A stretch of 64,000 nt of DNA. It comes from Ailanthus altissimus. Lineage: Eukaryota; Streptophyta; Magnoliopsida; Sapindales; Simaroubaceae. The stretch covers positions 6,825,001 to 6,889,000 of the forward strand of contig OX327683.1 in NCBI GenBank assembly GCA_946807835.1, given 5' to 3'. The notes below the pieces were generated by a model. The model saw only the letters and a program-made list of their open reading frames with translations. It made no database searches and had not been told where the DNA came from. How positions within the stretch are numbered: the first letter of the stretch is position 1; every line of letters begins with the position of its first letter. Shown piece by piece: positions 46,897 through 59,146 of the stretch. The translations under genes and the position numbers were made by a program.

Positions 46897-49138
46897 GAAA
46901 TGACTTGTTAGTCCCTGATAAATATGATATTTACCTTAAAAGTCCTTACATTTCCAATAATTCCAAAAATGTACTTGCCATTATATTAGTTCGGTTAAAA
47001 ATTTACTTTTTTCCAGTGCTTTTATCATATACTCTTAATGTTACAATTGATCAATTGTTGGCTCCAACTAACCCGGCTGAAGAGTGTAAAATTACAAAAA
47101 TACACTTAATTGAGTAAAACAAAATTTAAGTGTATGTATTGAAATACCCCTCTCAATTAATTGAATAAGATAAAATTAAAGTGTATGTACTAAATTGCTC
47201 TCAAATAATTTAATAAAACAAAATTAAAGATCATAAAATTATGTAAATACCTTTAGTTTAGTGAACAAGACAAAAACAAAATTGAATGTCTTTAATATTA
47301 AAATTGTTCCCCTCGAAAATTATCCTATTTTTGCCTCGAGCTTGAGGGTTCAAAATTCAATCAAGACAAGTTTAGGAGCAATGGCTAATGGGCTTAAATC
47401 CGACAGAACAACAGAACCAGTTCGGACTAGGGGGATCTGGTCGATAAGTGAGAAAACATGTTCGTCATCTGCTGATCCAAACGTGACTATGGCCGAGCAA
47501 GTATTGATTATACTTCACAACTTCGCTATAAAAGTCTCGCATCAACATCAAACGAGTAGGGGAGGCTGCTCGAGATCTGATCCAAGCCGATCAAAATAAG
47601 CCTTACTTGAACCAAAAACACCAGCAAATACAAACCCGAAGAATATGCTTAACACATCAAAAGTGACATTTGACGTGGGATAAGAACGGGGTTAAAAAAT
47701 CTATAGAAGGATATTCGGCATATGTCAAGGGCCCGGTATGAAGATACATGGCGTGTGTCAAAAGTACAGTAGAAAATATTTGACGCAAAATAGAAATAAT
47801 GCAAAAAAAAACTCAAAAAATCCTTGAAAGGTCATCGTTATAAAATGAGAAAGAATGAGATACGGAGAGGAGGATGACAAAAATCCAATAAACACAAAAA
47901 GAAGAAAAAGGAAATGAGCATCAATCTGTCTCAAGAACAATATCTTATTCATGTTTTTTCATATTTTTTTTAGAAAGAAAAATTATTTTATCTGACTTAA
48001 GCATCGGGGCATCTTCGCCGAAACTCACCTCGGTAAGATAACTTTTGAACTTGTATTCGTATTTTCATCGCAAGCCCTCCTTTCCCCCTCTCCACAACTC
48101 ACTGAAGATCGGAAACCCAAGCCCGTGCCAATTACTCTAGTCCAAATAAGGCCCAAATTCGATTCTCCCTCAACAAATTTAAGACTCGTTGATCCAAAAA
48201 ATTATTTTTTCAGATCAACAAATTTTTATTTATTTAAATTAAATTAATTTTTAATATTAATATAATTTTATTAAGATCTAATCAATTTTAATATTAAAAT
48301 ACTTTTATTTTCCTTTTAAAAAAAAATACAACACAAAAAAAATTTTCAATCCACTGGAAATATTTTATATACATACACTTACGTGTACTTTTATATACAT
48401 AAATTTAATATAATGCAACAAAATTAGCTAGTATTTATTGAATAAACAGTATTACAAATACAATTTAATTATATAATTTTAACGTGATACAATATAATTA
48501 AAAAATAAATAATAAAAAAAAATAATGCAATGATAACTTAATAAGGTAACAAATCTTATGCCACGTCAAACAATACAGACAAATTTATATATAATATTAT
48601 TTGTATTAAATACTCTCTTATTTTCGTAATTACTAGTTAGTGAATAGTGTGAATTAAGAGGAGTAATTAAATTAATAAAAATGAAGATTGAAGATTTTCT
48701 TAATTAAGTATAAGCAGTGTTGAATTGGGTAATACAACAAATAGAAAGTAGTTTTTGTTTAATTTGTTTATAATTGGTTGATCCTCTATCTCTATGGGTT
48801 AGAGAGGTTAGTTTCACCTAGTCATTTTGGGTTAGAGAGGCTGGTTTCGCAAGGAGTGGTTGGATGGGTGGTGGGATAAGAGTGATTTTAGGCAGAGTAT
48901 TAGTTTGGGAGGAAATGAAAATGATAAATGGGACGGAAATAATAAAAAAAAAAACTTAATAATTTGGAAGAAATGAAAATTTTTAATATTTTACAGTCAA
49001 AGTACATTTTTGCCCTTCAAGAATAAATTTTTAACAGATGCGTCATAATAACAGGAACGTTTTTAAAATTAGTAAAAATATAGAGGTGTTTAAAATAAAT
49101 ATTATATTTATCAGAGATAAACATATGATCATTTTTCC
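46897..49138. mobile_element. Non-autonomous TIR element hosting a gypsy-like LTR
   Basis: The left arm (GAAATGACTTGTTAGTCCCT, then GATAAATATGATATTTA) and the complement of the right arm (GAAAAATGATCATATG, then GATAAATATAATATTTA) are diverged inverted repeats of about 140 bases. The flanks are A-rich (AAAAGA-like), so a target duplication cannot be judged. No transposase was found. The LTR at 47305-48175 is a later insertion. Confidence 0.5.
47305..48175 (+). mobile_element. Gypsy-like solo LTR (about 870 bp)
   Basis: Runs from TGTTCCCCTCG to CCCTCAACA and is notably less AT-rich than its flanks. It contains a TATA-like GTTATAAAATGAG near 47838 and, downstream, CTGACTTAAGCATCGGGGCA (about 47992), a phrase characteristic of the R/U5 part of many plant Ty3/gypsy LTRs. 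No clear 5-bp duplication was found. No internal domain is present. Confidence 0.6.
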
Positions 49139-51648
49139 AAAAAGAAATTGTCACTTTCTTCTCTAACTTCTTTTTTAAAATGGTCATTTACTACTTTTAA
49201 GGAGGTAATTGAAAAAAAATTTAAATGAAAAATGGTATAAAAAAGATTTAAAAAGTTCAAAAAGAAAAGGAGAACAGTAATTGATAATTTACAAAATAAT
49301 TAAGGGAAAAATGAAATTTTCTGTAACCTTTTTTATTAAGAAAAAAGAAAAGAACGGATAAAATGCATGAATCATGCAAAGATTGGTAACAAATATATCA
49401 CTACCCTTTGAATATGAAAACTTAGAAAAATCAAACACAATCTTGGAAGCAATTTAATCTAGCAAAATTTACCTCCCATGGCTAAAAAATTAGCCAATGA
49501 CTCCAATTAAAAGAAATGATGCAACAATGACTCACTTTTCTTATATTAGAAAAATTGAAGTTTTAATATTATATTTAAAAAATTAGAGTTTTTATATTTT
49601 CACTTTAAATAATAATTATAAAAGATAACAGTTTTATAAGCGTTAAATCTCTAACTTAGAAAAAGAAAATAATATATAAGATTACGATTATAATATAAAA
49701 GCTAACACAAAAAAAAAAAAAAAGAAACTAGTAGTAACTTAAATAAAAAAAATCCTAATACGATACTAATTTTGACATCTTATATAAATTACAAATTCTT
49801 CAAAACTTACATTAGTAAGTAAATAAAATCTTACACAAAGATTGTTGAGAGTTTTGAAAGAAATACAATATTCTTTTCTTGTATTAGATTTTTTATGGTA
49901 TTACAGTGGATATGAAGTTTGAAATCCTAGTTTTTAGTTTAAAGTAAATACCGAATCAATGATGGGGTAGCTGTAGAAACAATTCCGGTTAAAGAATTCA
50001 AGTATTTGATGGAAACTTTGCTTACTTTTGTTTATAAAATGAAGAAAAAAAACACTTTTATATTATGACTGAAAGGATAAGTTAGCCACCTTATTTTTAA
50101 AAAATCTAAAAATATCAAGACTCTTTAAAATATAATTTTCTTTACATTTAAATCAAATTCTTACAATATTGATATGTGGTAAATTTTAACTATGTTATTG
50201 ACTATTGATAAGTGTGTGACTGAAGTTTACCAATGGGAACCATTTATTGACTATAGTTAATTGGTTGCTGATCGATCATTGACCGGCTCATATCAATTTA
50301 ATATAGACACCATTAAACTCTAAATTTTGTAATTTAGACGAAGATAAAATTATTTTTACTAATAAAATATCGGAGAAGCTTGATAATTCACAAAAAAAAA
50401 TAGCATGCTCACCATTTTGATGGCAACCATTATGGAGTTACTATTTTTCATACCAATTTTGGTATTTTTTTCAATATTACATTAATGAAAATAACCTTAT
50501 TATTATGTAGATTATAAAATTTTTTATGTTGTATATTGTGAGTTGATACAAAATTGATCAACAATAATTAATTCTGGTTAACGATCAATCAATACTAATT
50601 AATAATAAGTTAATTTTGATTAACTTTTGTGAATGGTCAGTTAATAATTAATGTTGGTCAACTCTATCAATGGTCAGTTAGTACTATGTGTTTTTTAATG
50701 AGTAAAATACTACATTACTTTTATTACCTTTTAAATTAACATAAAATTTAAATAGAGATGTATTTTTGAGTATTTTTAAAAACCATAATGACTAACTAAT
50801 TTTTTTGGTCATATTATGAGAATATAATTGTCCTTTTTTTTTTACAAAATCCGTACACTATATACAACAGCAAAAGTTAAACAATAAATAGAAATTATAA
50901 TTACTAGGATTAATTATAATTACACCATTATTGTAGATATGGACAGCACTAGAATTTAGAAGTAGGGAAACCAAAATGTCAAAAGTAAAATATGATATGG
51001 AAGTTTAGAATTTAATTCAATTGAAGTCTTAGTATTAGATTTAAATTCCTTGCGAGGAAGATAAATTATAAAAACACTTATTTTTAAGTTAAAATTATAA
51101 ATAAATAAAAAATGGTTATTAGGTTTAAAAATTTTATACGACCTGGGAGCCCTTTAAACCCTTTAAGCCGTTACGAAGGTCCCTGTTCATGGAGGCTGAT
51201 TTGCTATTTATTCCTAGTTCTTAAAATGACATCATTTCTACATGATAAATGACTTATCAAAGCCGATCATTGTTCTTCCTTAGCAGTAAGCAAATGTTCT
51301 TATCCTCTTGAATTTCTTTTTTTTTTAATTAATATTAAATTGTTAATGCGAGATGCCAACATAAAAACGAAAAACAAGAAAAAAGTTGACGGCTCTGTGA
51401 AGAAAAAAAAAAAAAGAAGCAATCCCTTTGTTAACTGTTAACTTTTTTTTAAAAAAAAAAGGTATTTTTACACTACTACCATGCTTAACAACGTATTTTA
51501 AATCTATAACATTAAAAAATTAATGTTTCTAATAATATTTCTGATTACTTTTACTTTTTTTATTTTTATAATCGTTTCATTTGTATCTTTAACTATTTTA
51601 TTTATTTTTTATTACTCTACAAAAATCTATAACGTCTTAAGTTTAACC
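49139..51648. other. AT-rich intergenic sequence, weak repeats
   Basis: No gene was recognised. Sequence at 50190-50690 is rich in GGTCA/TGACC and GTTAA motifs on both strands and resembles 16590-16680, perhaps an old MITE. Otherwise only poly-A and poly-T tracts were seen. Confidence 0.45.
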
Positions 51649-51685
51649 CACACATCTTACCTAGTATATAAAGGTAAGATGTGTG
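51649..51685. repeat. Perfect 13-bp hairpin
   Basis: CACACATCTTACC (51649-51661) and GGTAAGATGTGTG (51673-51685) are exact inverted repeats around an 11-base loop. The T-run that follows about ten bases later (TTTTTTTT near 51696) would make it terminator-like in bacteria, but here it more likely marks an element end. Confidence 0.8.
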
Positions 51686-51769
51686 AGTCAAAATATTTTT
51701 TTTGAGATCTAACTTATGAATTGTGATTTAATAAATATAAAGTTGCATTAAATAAAATCTAAAGTATAT

Positions 51770-52266
51770 TGTTACATGCATAAAAATTTAGTAAATTTTG
51801 GGTATATATAAGCGAACAGGTAGCATTACCAAATAGGTTAGTTTATTAGGTCAATAGTAAGTACTTAAGCCATGACAAGTGTATCAGAGTAGACACAAAT
51901 TTTCATTTGTATGTGAGCTCCTAAAATCACCCAAGTGGAGATTACCACGTAGGATATGGATCCCCTAAAAATAGTAAGGATGAGTATTACGGACTAAGCG
52001 GACCTTGAAAATCCTATATCTTGAGTCTTAATAAAGACTACTACATGGTTAATAGGTCATATGCCCAAAGAAATGGACAATACAAACTAGGTTGACCCCT
52101 GAGTTTAAGACAGACCATAATGAAAGCATCACGTAATTAGGTGGGGGAGAATGTCACTTCTCACATCGAATAGAAATTAGGTGAATCTTAAGTATATATT
52201 GACAGGTAGGCAACATTATCTAACAGATTAATTTTTAAGTCAATGGTAAGCGTTTAACCCGTAATA
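51770..52266 (+). mobile_element. TRIM-like miniature LTR element
   Basis: Short direct repeats 51770-51877 and 52152-52266 (TGTTACATGC.. and TGTCACTTCTC.., sharing AACAGGTAG/GACAGGTAG and GTCAATGGTAAG-like blocks) flank about 270 non-coding bases. GTGTATCAGAGTAGAC after the left repeat resembles a Met primer-binding site, and AGGTGGGGGAGA before the right repeat resembles a polypurine tract. Sequence flanking both sides (about 51610-51765 and 52290-52450) is also mutually similar, so the copy may be part of a larger duplication. Confidence 0.5.
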
Positions 52267-52977
52267 ATGTAGACCCTTATAACCTTTTATTGTTGTATAA
52301 AAATCTACAAAAGCCTCAGTCCACACCCACACACATACCCAAGTGTGAATAACAAGATAAGGCACATAGGCTTAAGCCACTTTTTGGGGATCAACCTATA
52401 AGTTATGATTTGATAGGTATAGAGTTACACTTAATAAGGCCCGAGCATATAAACCCCTATGCTAAAGCTCACTTGAGAAGTATTTAACCTAAAATAAATG
52501 TAAACCATATTACTAAGTCTAATGGGAAATACAATCCCAATAGACACTATTTCACTCTTAAAATCTTTCATAAGATAATAGATGGTAACTTTTCTTATTT
52601 AATTTGATAATTATTAAGCATACTAGCGTTTTACTTGGAATGAAATCGTATCTTACTATTTTTATTTATTAAATTATTTTTTTCTTTTAAGAGGAGTAAA
52701 GTTCATTAAATAACTTAGATTTTATAAAGATAAATAGTCAAATAAGGAGTCTTAACTCTATAAGCTCTTTCACCTATGATAATTATCCTAGCATACACGG
52801 CATCATTTATGTTATTCCTCTTTCACGTTCTTCATAAAAAAACACAAGCATAGTAATAGCTCTGCGTATGTTTCAAAGCTTGAAACCTCCACAAACATAT
52901 TAGCGAATAAAAAATGTAAGGTTTAAGAGATGAGTTTTCTCAAACCTTCCAAACTAGGGTCTTTAAGACCTAAAACC
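52267..52977. other. Intergenic sequence, part duplicated
   Basis: The first 180 bases resemble 51610-51765. The rest shows no gene or known repeat. Confidence 0.4.
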
Positions 52978-55165
52978 TGTTGGGATTTGTGCTTATGTGT
53001 CATCCCAATTTTGTATGAATATTATATTTTCATACTTTATACAACAAATAAATATTTCATTAAATCGTTAATATAATAAGATTCTTGTAACCTTTTAGAT
53101 ATTATATTGATATGAAGGAGTTCAGATCAGGTTTAAAGAGTTAAAACCCTATCTGAAATGGGATAAAGACCTAAAAATATACTAACGATGACACAATTGC
53201 AAAAGGTTACAAGTGTTGCTAGGAAATGTCATTTTGTAAGTACATTCTTGAATTATAAGTTCTTGATCTATTTCCACCAACGTATAGTTTGTCGAGTAGA
53301 ACTAATTAATATAGATCAATGTATATCTATATCTGAATTATTCATATGGTTAATTTTAGCAGACCATAAGCTTAGTGAAAGCTCATATAAATATATAAGT
53401 ATTCAACGAAGATTAGATACTGAATAAGACTCAATGAAGACTTCTTATAGATATCTCATAAATTCGTTAGTGGATGGTCTTCTCGAGTTGAGTAATATCC
53501 GTGGTCTCTAGACCTAAGCACCACAGTGGGTTTGTGAGTGATCCACAATGCTTAGGTTCCACCCATGTCAAAGACCTTTTATGGTCTGATTGCTGGGTGT
53601 CGTTGGGTATAGTCCGATGCTTATGTAGTCTGGTGTATGTAGACATAGGATCCGTCAGCTTATATGGGTTTGTTAAATTTCCATATGCTTTAAGGTTGTA
53701 TTCTATAAAGTCTTATAGCCATAAACATTAAACTTGGGAAAGCATTTCCCATAATATAAATAATATCGCAAAGAAGTTTACGGATATTATTTATCAGAAT
53801 ATGAATCAAGGAGATAAGTTTATGGTTGAGTAATAGAGGACTTGACGATGTTGATATTTGTCTCCACTCTTCCATGATATATATATATATATATATATAT
53901 ATAATGGAGGGACTGTACGAATATGGATTAACCTCAACTTGTATGATTTAACTCACCATTTTGTATTATCCATAACGTATGGAGGGCATCAATTATAAAC
54001 TTACAAAAATGTTCTGTGAGACAAAATGAGTGTGAACCTAGGGAGTCTCACTATATGAAGTGTACTTGTTCAGCACGCGGGTAGCGCACCGGATCGAATT
54101 GTTCAATCAGAGAAGTTTTTGAAAAAATATGAATTTATTTCAAGTTCTTTCGGGGAATAACTAAGGTCTTAGTATTAAACCTAAGATTATGCTAAATGAA
54201 ATTTAATACTTTATCTACTTAGTGTATGCATCAAATTGTGCCAATAGTTTGTATGGGTACTAAATTTGGCATTTATAGTCTAATATCATTTAAATGAAAA
54301 AATTGTTATTTTATTTAAATTAATTCATTTTGCCATTTATTTATTTCATGGTCTCTCGAGGAGTAACTAAAGTTTAATTGTTAAACTTAAGATTCTACTA
54401 AGTAAGACTTGACACTTTTATCTACTTAGTATATACTTCAAATTGTGCCAATAAATTTTATGGGTACTAAATATGGTATTAATGGATAAAGTTATAAAAC
54501 TAAATTATTATTTCATAATACATTAAGCCATTTGTATATCAAATGAATATAAATATTATAATGTGTAATGTTTCCATTGGATGGAACTAAATTATTAGCT
54601 ACTTGTTAATTTATAATTCGTTGAATCAAGTGGTAATGATTACATGTTGGCTTTCCATTGGCCACATGTAATTGAATTGAATTGAATTGAATTTGATTCA
54701 TATGCCACCAATTGCTTTAATATTTCGCCACTGAATTCAGCTAATTTTATTGTGTTTCACCAAGTGGCAATATGCCATTTTTCATTGGATGAAAGTTAGG
54801 CAATAGTTGCCTATGAATATATCATAATGGCCGAGTGAAAATAAGAAGAAATTGCCTTAGATTGTTATATTAAAAGGCATTTGGAATAAAGCTAGAAAGA
54901 AAGAAAGAAATAAGAAACAAAAATTATTTCAAATATTTTAAAATAGAAAGTTATTAGTCTAGTTTGAAGAAGCTTATTACATTCCCAATTAGTTTTGTTT
55001 AAAGCACGCTTCAAATGTAAGTTTTCTAATCTCATTAATATAATGAGATAGTATTGTGTTTTATTTTTATTTTTTTTGCGTTACATGTGAGACATGCAAT
55101 ATTAAATTATTTAATAATGCACACAATCACTCATAGCACGACACATATGCACACAACATCCAACA
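52978..55165 (+). repeat. 5' LTR of Copia-3
   Basis: TGTTGGGATTTGTGC...ATCCAACA, 2,188 bp. It matches 62707-64000 from its start, matches the split solo LTR at 17212-23807, and is antisense to 56558-59146. It has a pure AT microsatellite at about 53876-53902. Confidence 0.9.
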
Positions 55166-55170
55166 AAAAT

Positions 55171-55183
55171 TAGTATCAGAGTA
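55171..55183 (+). promoter_or_regulatory. Primer-binding site of Copia-3
   Basis: TAGTATCAGAGTA is close to TGGTATCAGAGC and lies five bases after the LTR. Confidence 0.75.
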
Positions 55184-56224
55184 CTGTGTTAAGTGTCATA
55201 TGTGCTTTGATTTGGAGTGTTTGTGGCGTAATTGATTTCCCGGTGTTATCGATTATGTGTTTCAAGTGTTGAAAATTTTATAATCAGGACGTAGCTGAAA
55301 GGGATATCGCAGCGCTGTAGGTTGAGTGCCGTGGCGCTAGGCAGAAGGCCTAACACCATATCATGTTTAGATTGGTTCCGCGACACCGGAGGCCGGGCCT
55401 TCAATGTCGCAATTCCTAGAACCTATGAAATCCATAATTATGTCGGTTACTCCAAATATTTATTTTTTAAAATTTTAAAAATAAATTGTTTATTTTTAGC
55501 AATTTATAATTGTTATGAATGTGATAAATATCGTAGGTCATTTGTTTATTTTAGTAACTACAATGGAAGCCCTACTGATGGGGGTTAGTTGTGTTTGCAT
55601 AAAATAAATGTATGATTAAGAATCACAACCTCATAAGATAGGGATAGAATTAAGTAATCTCTCTTAATCAGATATAATAGTATGTCATTATGAGATAATG
55701 TTACATATTGATCCGTCTTGTCAATACTGTATTAGTCAGGTCATAATGATCTTTCCCAATATTACTAAAGCGTGAAGGATTTGGTCGGTGTGATTTGGAC
55801 TATGCCAATTATATATGAGATAAGGTAAATATATGCAAACGTATTGCTAAATATTGCTAAAGCGTTAGGGTATTATCAATAACATATATTTGATCATTGA
55901 CAAGTTAATCTGAAATATAGTTATCCAATATTATTAAAGAGTGAGAATAAGGTATATATAAGATCAGTCATAAAGTTGCATAAGTTGCAATTGACAAAAG
56001 ATGTCTAACTTTTGGATTTTATAATGACTAATATTGCTAAAGCACGAGGTCGAAGTAAAATGCCAAAGAGATCTACTTCTTGATGTACAATTTAAAGAGT
56101 TTAAATTTGTCGTTTTCTCTTTTGAGAGATTTAGGGGATTATGTAATGTAGTGGGAAGGTGTTTTAAATTTAAAAATATATAATTTGATTATATCCTTAA
56201 TCTAAAATAAAAATTAGCGATTGA
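55184..56224 (+). other. Untranslated leader of Copia-3
   Basis: Non-coding sequence of about 1 kb between the priming site and gag. It has a GC-rich patch (CGCAGCGCTGTAGG, CCGTGGCGCTAGG at 55306-55345) and four copies of an AATATTGCTAAAGCG-type motif listed separately. Confidence 0.6.
55758..56053 (+). repeat. Four interspersed leader motifs AATATTnCTAAAGCG
   Basis: Variants begin near 55759, 55853, 55928 and 56032 (for example AATATTACTAAAGCGTGAAG and AATATTGCTAAAGCACGAGG). Spacings are about 95, 75 and 105 bases. Other bases between the motifs are not obviously repeated. Confidence 0.75.
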
Positions 56225-56557
56225 AATAATGATTTTCTGCTAACATATCTTATTTTATCTTGTGAAGATAAAATAGTCTCATCTAATCGGTTGGCACACA
56301 TTTTAGATGCCAACCAACTTAAAGGCGTAAAAAACTATAATGACTGGTTAATGAATTTGAGAATTGTTCTCAATTCTAAAAAAGTTGGATATGTGATAGA
56401 TTAACGTATGCCCACAGGAATTTCTGATGAAGCCACCTCAGAGGAGAGGGTGACTTATCAGAAATAACTAGATGATGATTTAAAAGGTAATTCTTACCCC
56501 CTTACCTTTACGTCTACAGGTTTACAAAGAGAGCATGCTCATATGGATCATGTTTTT

Positions 56558-58907
56558 TGTTGGGGTGTCGATTTATCCTGGTTCACAACCTAAAACTATT
56601 GGGTGTGTAATGTGGTACACGTGTCTATTTTAAAATTTATATATATACGCATCAAATACAATATATATACACCATTTATGTATTTCATACATAAATATTC
56701 ACAACGGAAGCTAGAAACCTAATTTCCTAAAAATGAACACGATAAAATTTTATTCGATTAGACTAATGAATAAAATTATATTATATTAATTAGATTAATA
56801 CAGAAGTTTAGAGATATTACCTGTCAAGCCTTTGGGGTTTATTGTAGAGCACCGTTCAAAGTAGACTCATTAGCAGTTCTAGGACCCAACATGGTGGGCT
56901 TAGGTCACTATAACAGCAGCCTTTATTTTTTACCATCAATTTAACACTTAAACCGTGAGATTAACTCTTAATCCTCATGGTGGCCATTTGTTTAAGAGAG
57001 AAAGATAAATAATAAAACAACTTTTGCTATCAAGTTTTATTATTTTTAATACTTAAAAACTTAAAACCAAAATAATATTTCTTACCTTCAAAAATGGCTT
57101 CAAAGGAAAATAAAAATTCCTTTTTCATTTTCTTTCTTCCTCTATTGCCAAAAACCACACTTGAGCTCTTCAATTTTTTAATATTTTTTTTCATTTATTT
57201 CAAGAGCAAAAATGAATTCAAAGGCATTCACCACTTCTAAAATTTCATGGCCGGCCACTTCATCCATTATATATTCATCAAATGAATTTATATGTATATA
57301 TAATAATAAGAAATATCTTTTATTTGACTAAAATATTATTATTAAATGAATTTGGCTTATCAAACAAGCCAAACATATGTCCAACAATTGGACAAAAAAT
57401 TATGGGTGGCCATGCTTTTTTTTTTACAAGAAAAATATTATTCAAATTCTTTAGTTTTGATTTAATGTTCTTAAAGTTTCTTTAATTCCTCTTTTAGCAA
57501 CAATTGCTTTAATTATAATTAATTGTTTAATAAAATCTCATTTTATTTGACAATTAAGTTCTCAATAAAATATTTACTTTATTAATTTAATCACGAGCTA
57601 ACAATTAACTCTAATTATATTAACTAATCACTTAGCTCTTAAGTGATAACAAATATTTAGATTATTTAACACTTAAATAATCAATTTAAAAAAATAACCC
57701 TTAAGCCTTTAATTAACTCCACGTGGGTCCTATCATACATAATACTTAAGTCAATTTAAACGACGGCTCATTATGCATCACGTGTCACTATTTAATTAGT
57801 CAATAACAATTATTAATTAATTACTGTACTTAACACTTAAGTACTGACGCGTGCGAATTCTAAGAGTACTTGAAACAAATATTTAGTTATGCTAAAAATT
57901 ACTAGATCGAACAATTCAATTAGTGCACTGCCTTAGTGCACAACGAGTACACTTTATATTGCAATACTCCTAGGTCCACGCTCGATTCGTCAAATGAAAC
58001 TATTTCATAAGTTTGTGAATGATGCCCTACGCACACGTTACAAATATTACAAATCAGAGCGTTATACCATACAAGCTGAGGTCATAACGCATACGTATAA
58101 TCCTTCTGTCATATATATCCAGGATATGTGGAAATATAGATCAGCACCATCAAATCCCTGTATGCTCATTCATGAACTTATCTCCAAATTTGTATTTTCA
58201 AAAATAATATACGCAAACGCATTTGCTATACTATTCAACCCTTTGGGAAACGCCTTTTTTGGGTTAGTACTCGTGCCACAAGATATTTTAAAATACAATA
58301 TCGGAGCATCTGGACAGACTTCTCCCTTATAAAAGTTGACAGATCCCATATCTGTATATACTAGACTCCAGAAGCATTGGACCATATCTTGCAACACCCA
58401 GCAGTTATACCATGAAAGGTCTACTTGTGACATGCGTAGAACCAAGGTATAATGGATCACCTACAAGCCCACCATGGCACTCAGGTCAAAGGACCATGTA
58501 TACTACTTAACTCAAGAAGATTCACCATTGATAGCTTCATAGGATGTCTATTAGCGTCCTCGTGAGTTTGTTCAATATTCAGTCCTGACTAAATACCTGT
58601 ATGCATATACGAGCTTCCAGTAAACTCATAATCGGCTAAGAATAACCATCTATGCTATATTTATATAGCATACACTGATCTATATTAAATGAATCCACTA
58701 TTAAATCTGCATCGTTGAAGCAGATCAAGAATATAATATTTGAGAATATACTTGCATAATGACATCTCCCAGCACCTATTACAACTCTTTGTAACCATGT
58801 CATTACTGGTATACCTTTAAGCATTTGTCCAATTACAAACAAGGATATAACCTTTTAGATCTAACTGACTCTTATAACCTGCTAACTCTTAGCAATGTTA
58901 ACTGTTA

Positions 58908-58947
<40 letters not shown>

Positions 58948-59146
58948 CTCAACTCTACTAATTCTTAACACTAGTTTAAACTCTTTTAGACCAAATCTGA
59001 ACTTCTTTAGATCATATAATGTTTGTAATGTAACATACCATATATTTATATTATATTAATGATTATACGAAATATTTATTGTATAAATATTAAATAATTT
59101 AATATTTATGTAGTATTGGAATGGCATGTAAGCACCAACTCCAACA
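56558..59146 (-). mobile_element. Antisense solo LTR of the Copia-3 family inserted in gag
   Basis: On the minus strand it runs from TGTTGGAGTTGGTGC to CACCCCAACA, about 2.59 kb, collinear with the Copia-3 LTR and closest to the copy at 17.2-23.8 kb. It has no primer-binding site or internal region. The flanks are T-rich (TTTTT and CTTTT), consistent with a 5-bp duplication. Gag similarity continues across the insertion. Open frames inside are LTR shadows. Confidence 0.85.
58908..58945. repeat. (TA)n microsatellite inside the antisense LTR
   Basis: An uninterrupted TA run of about 36 bases. Confidence 0.95.

Noticed and set aside
47261..47599. 112-codon plus-strand frame
   Set aside because: It falls in the gypsy-like LTR and its flank, with no family resemblance, and its openness reflects higher local GC.
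50190..50690. MITE with GGTCA/TGACC-rich arms related to 16590-16680
   Set aside because: Arms could not be paired convincingly and no target duplication was found, so it is mentioned only as weak repeat similarity.
58170..58460. Overlapping frames of 96 and 112 codons on both strands (57994-58460)
   Set aside because: Both lie within the antisense solo LTR, and matching LTR copies do not preserve them.
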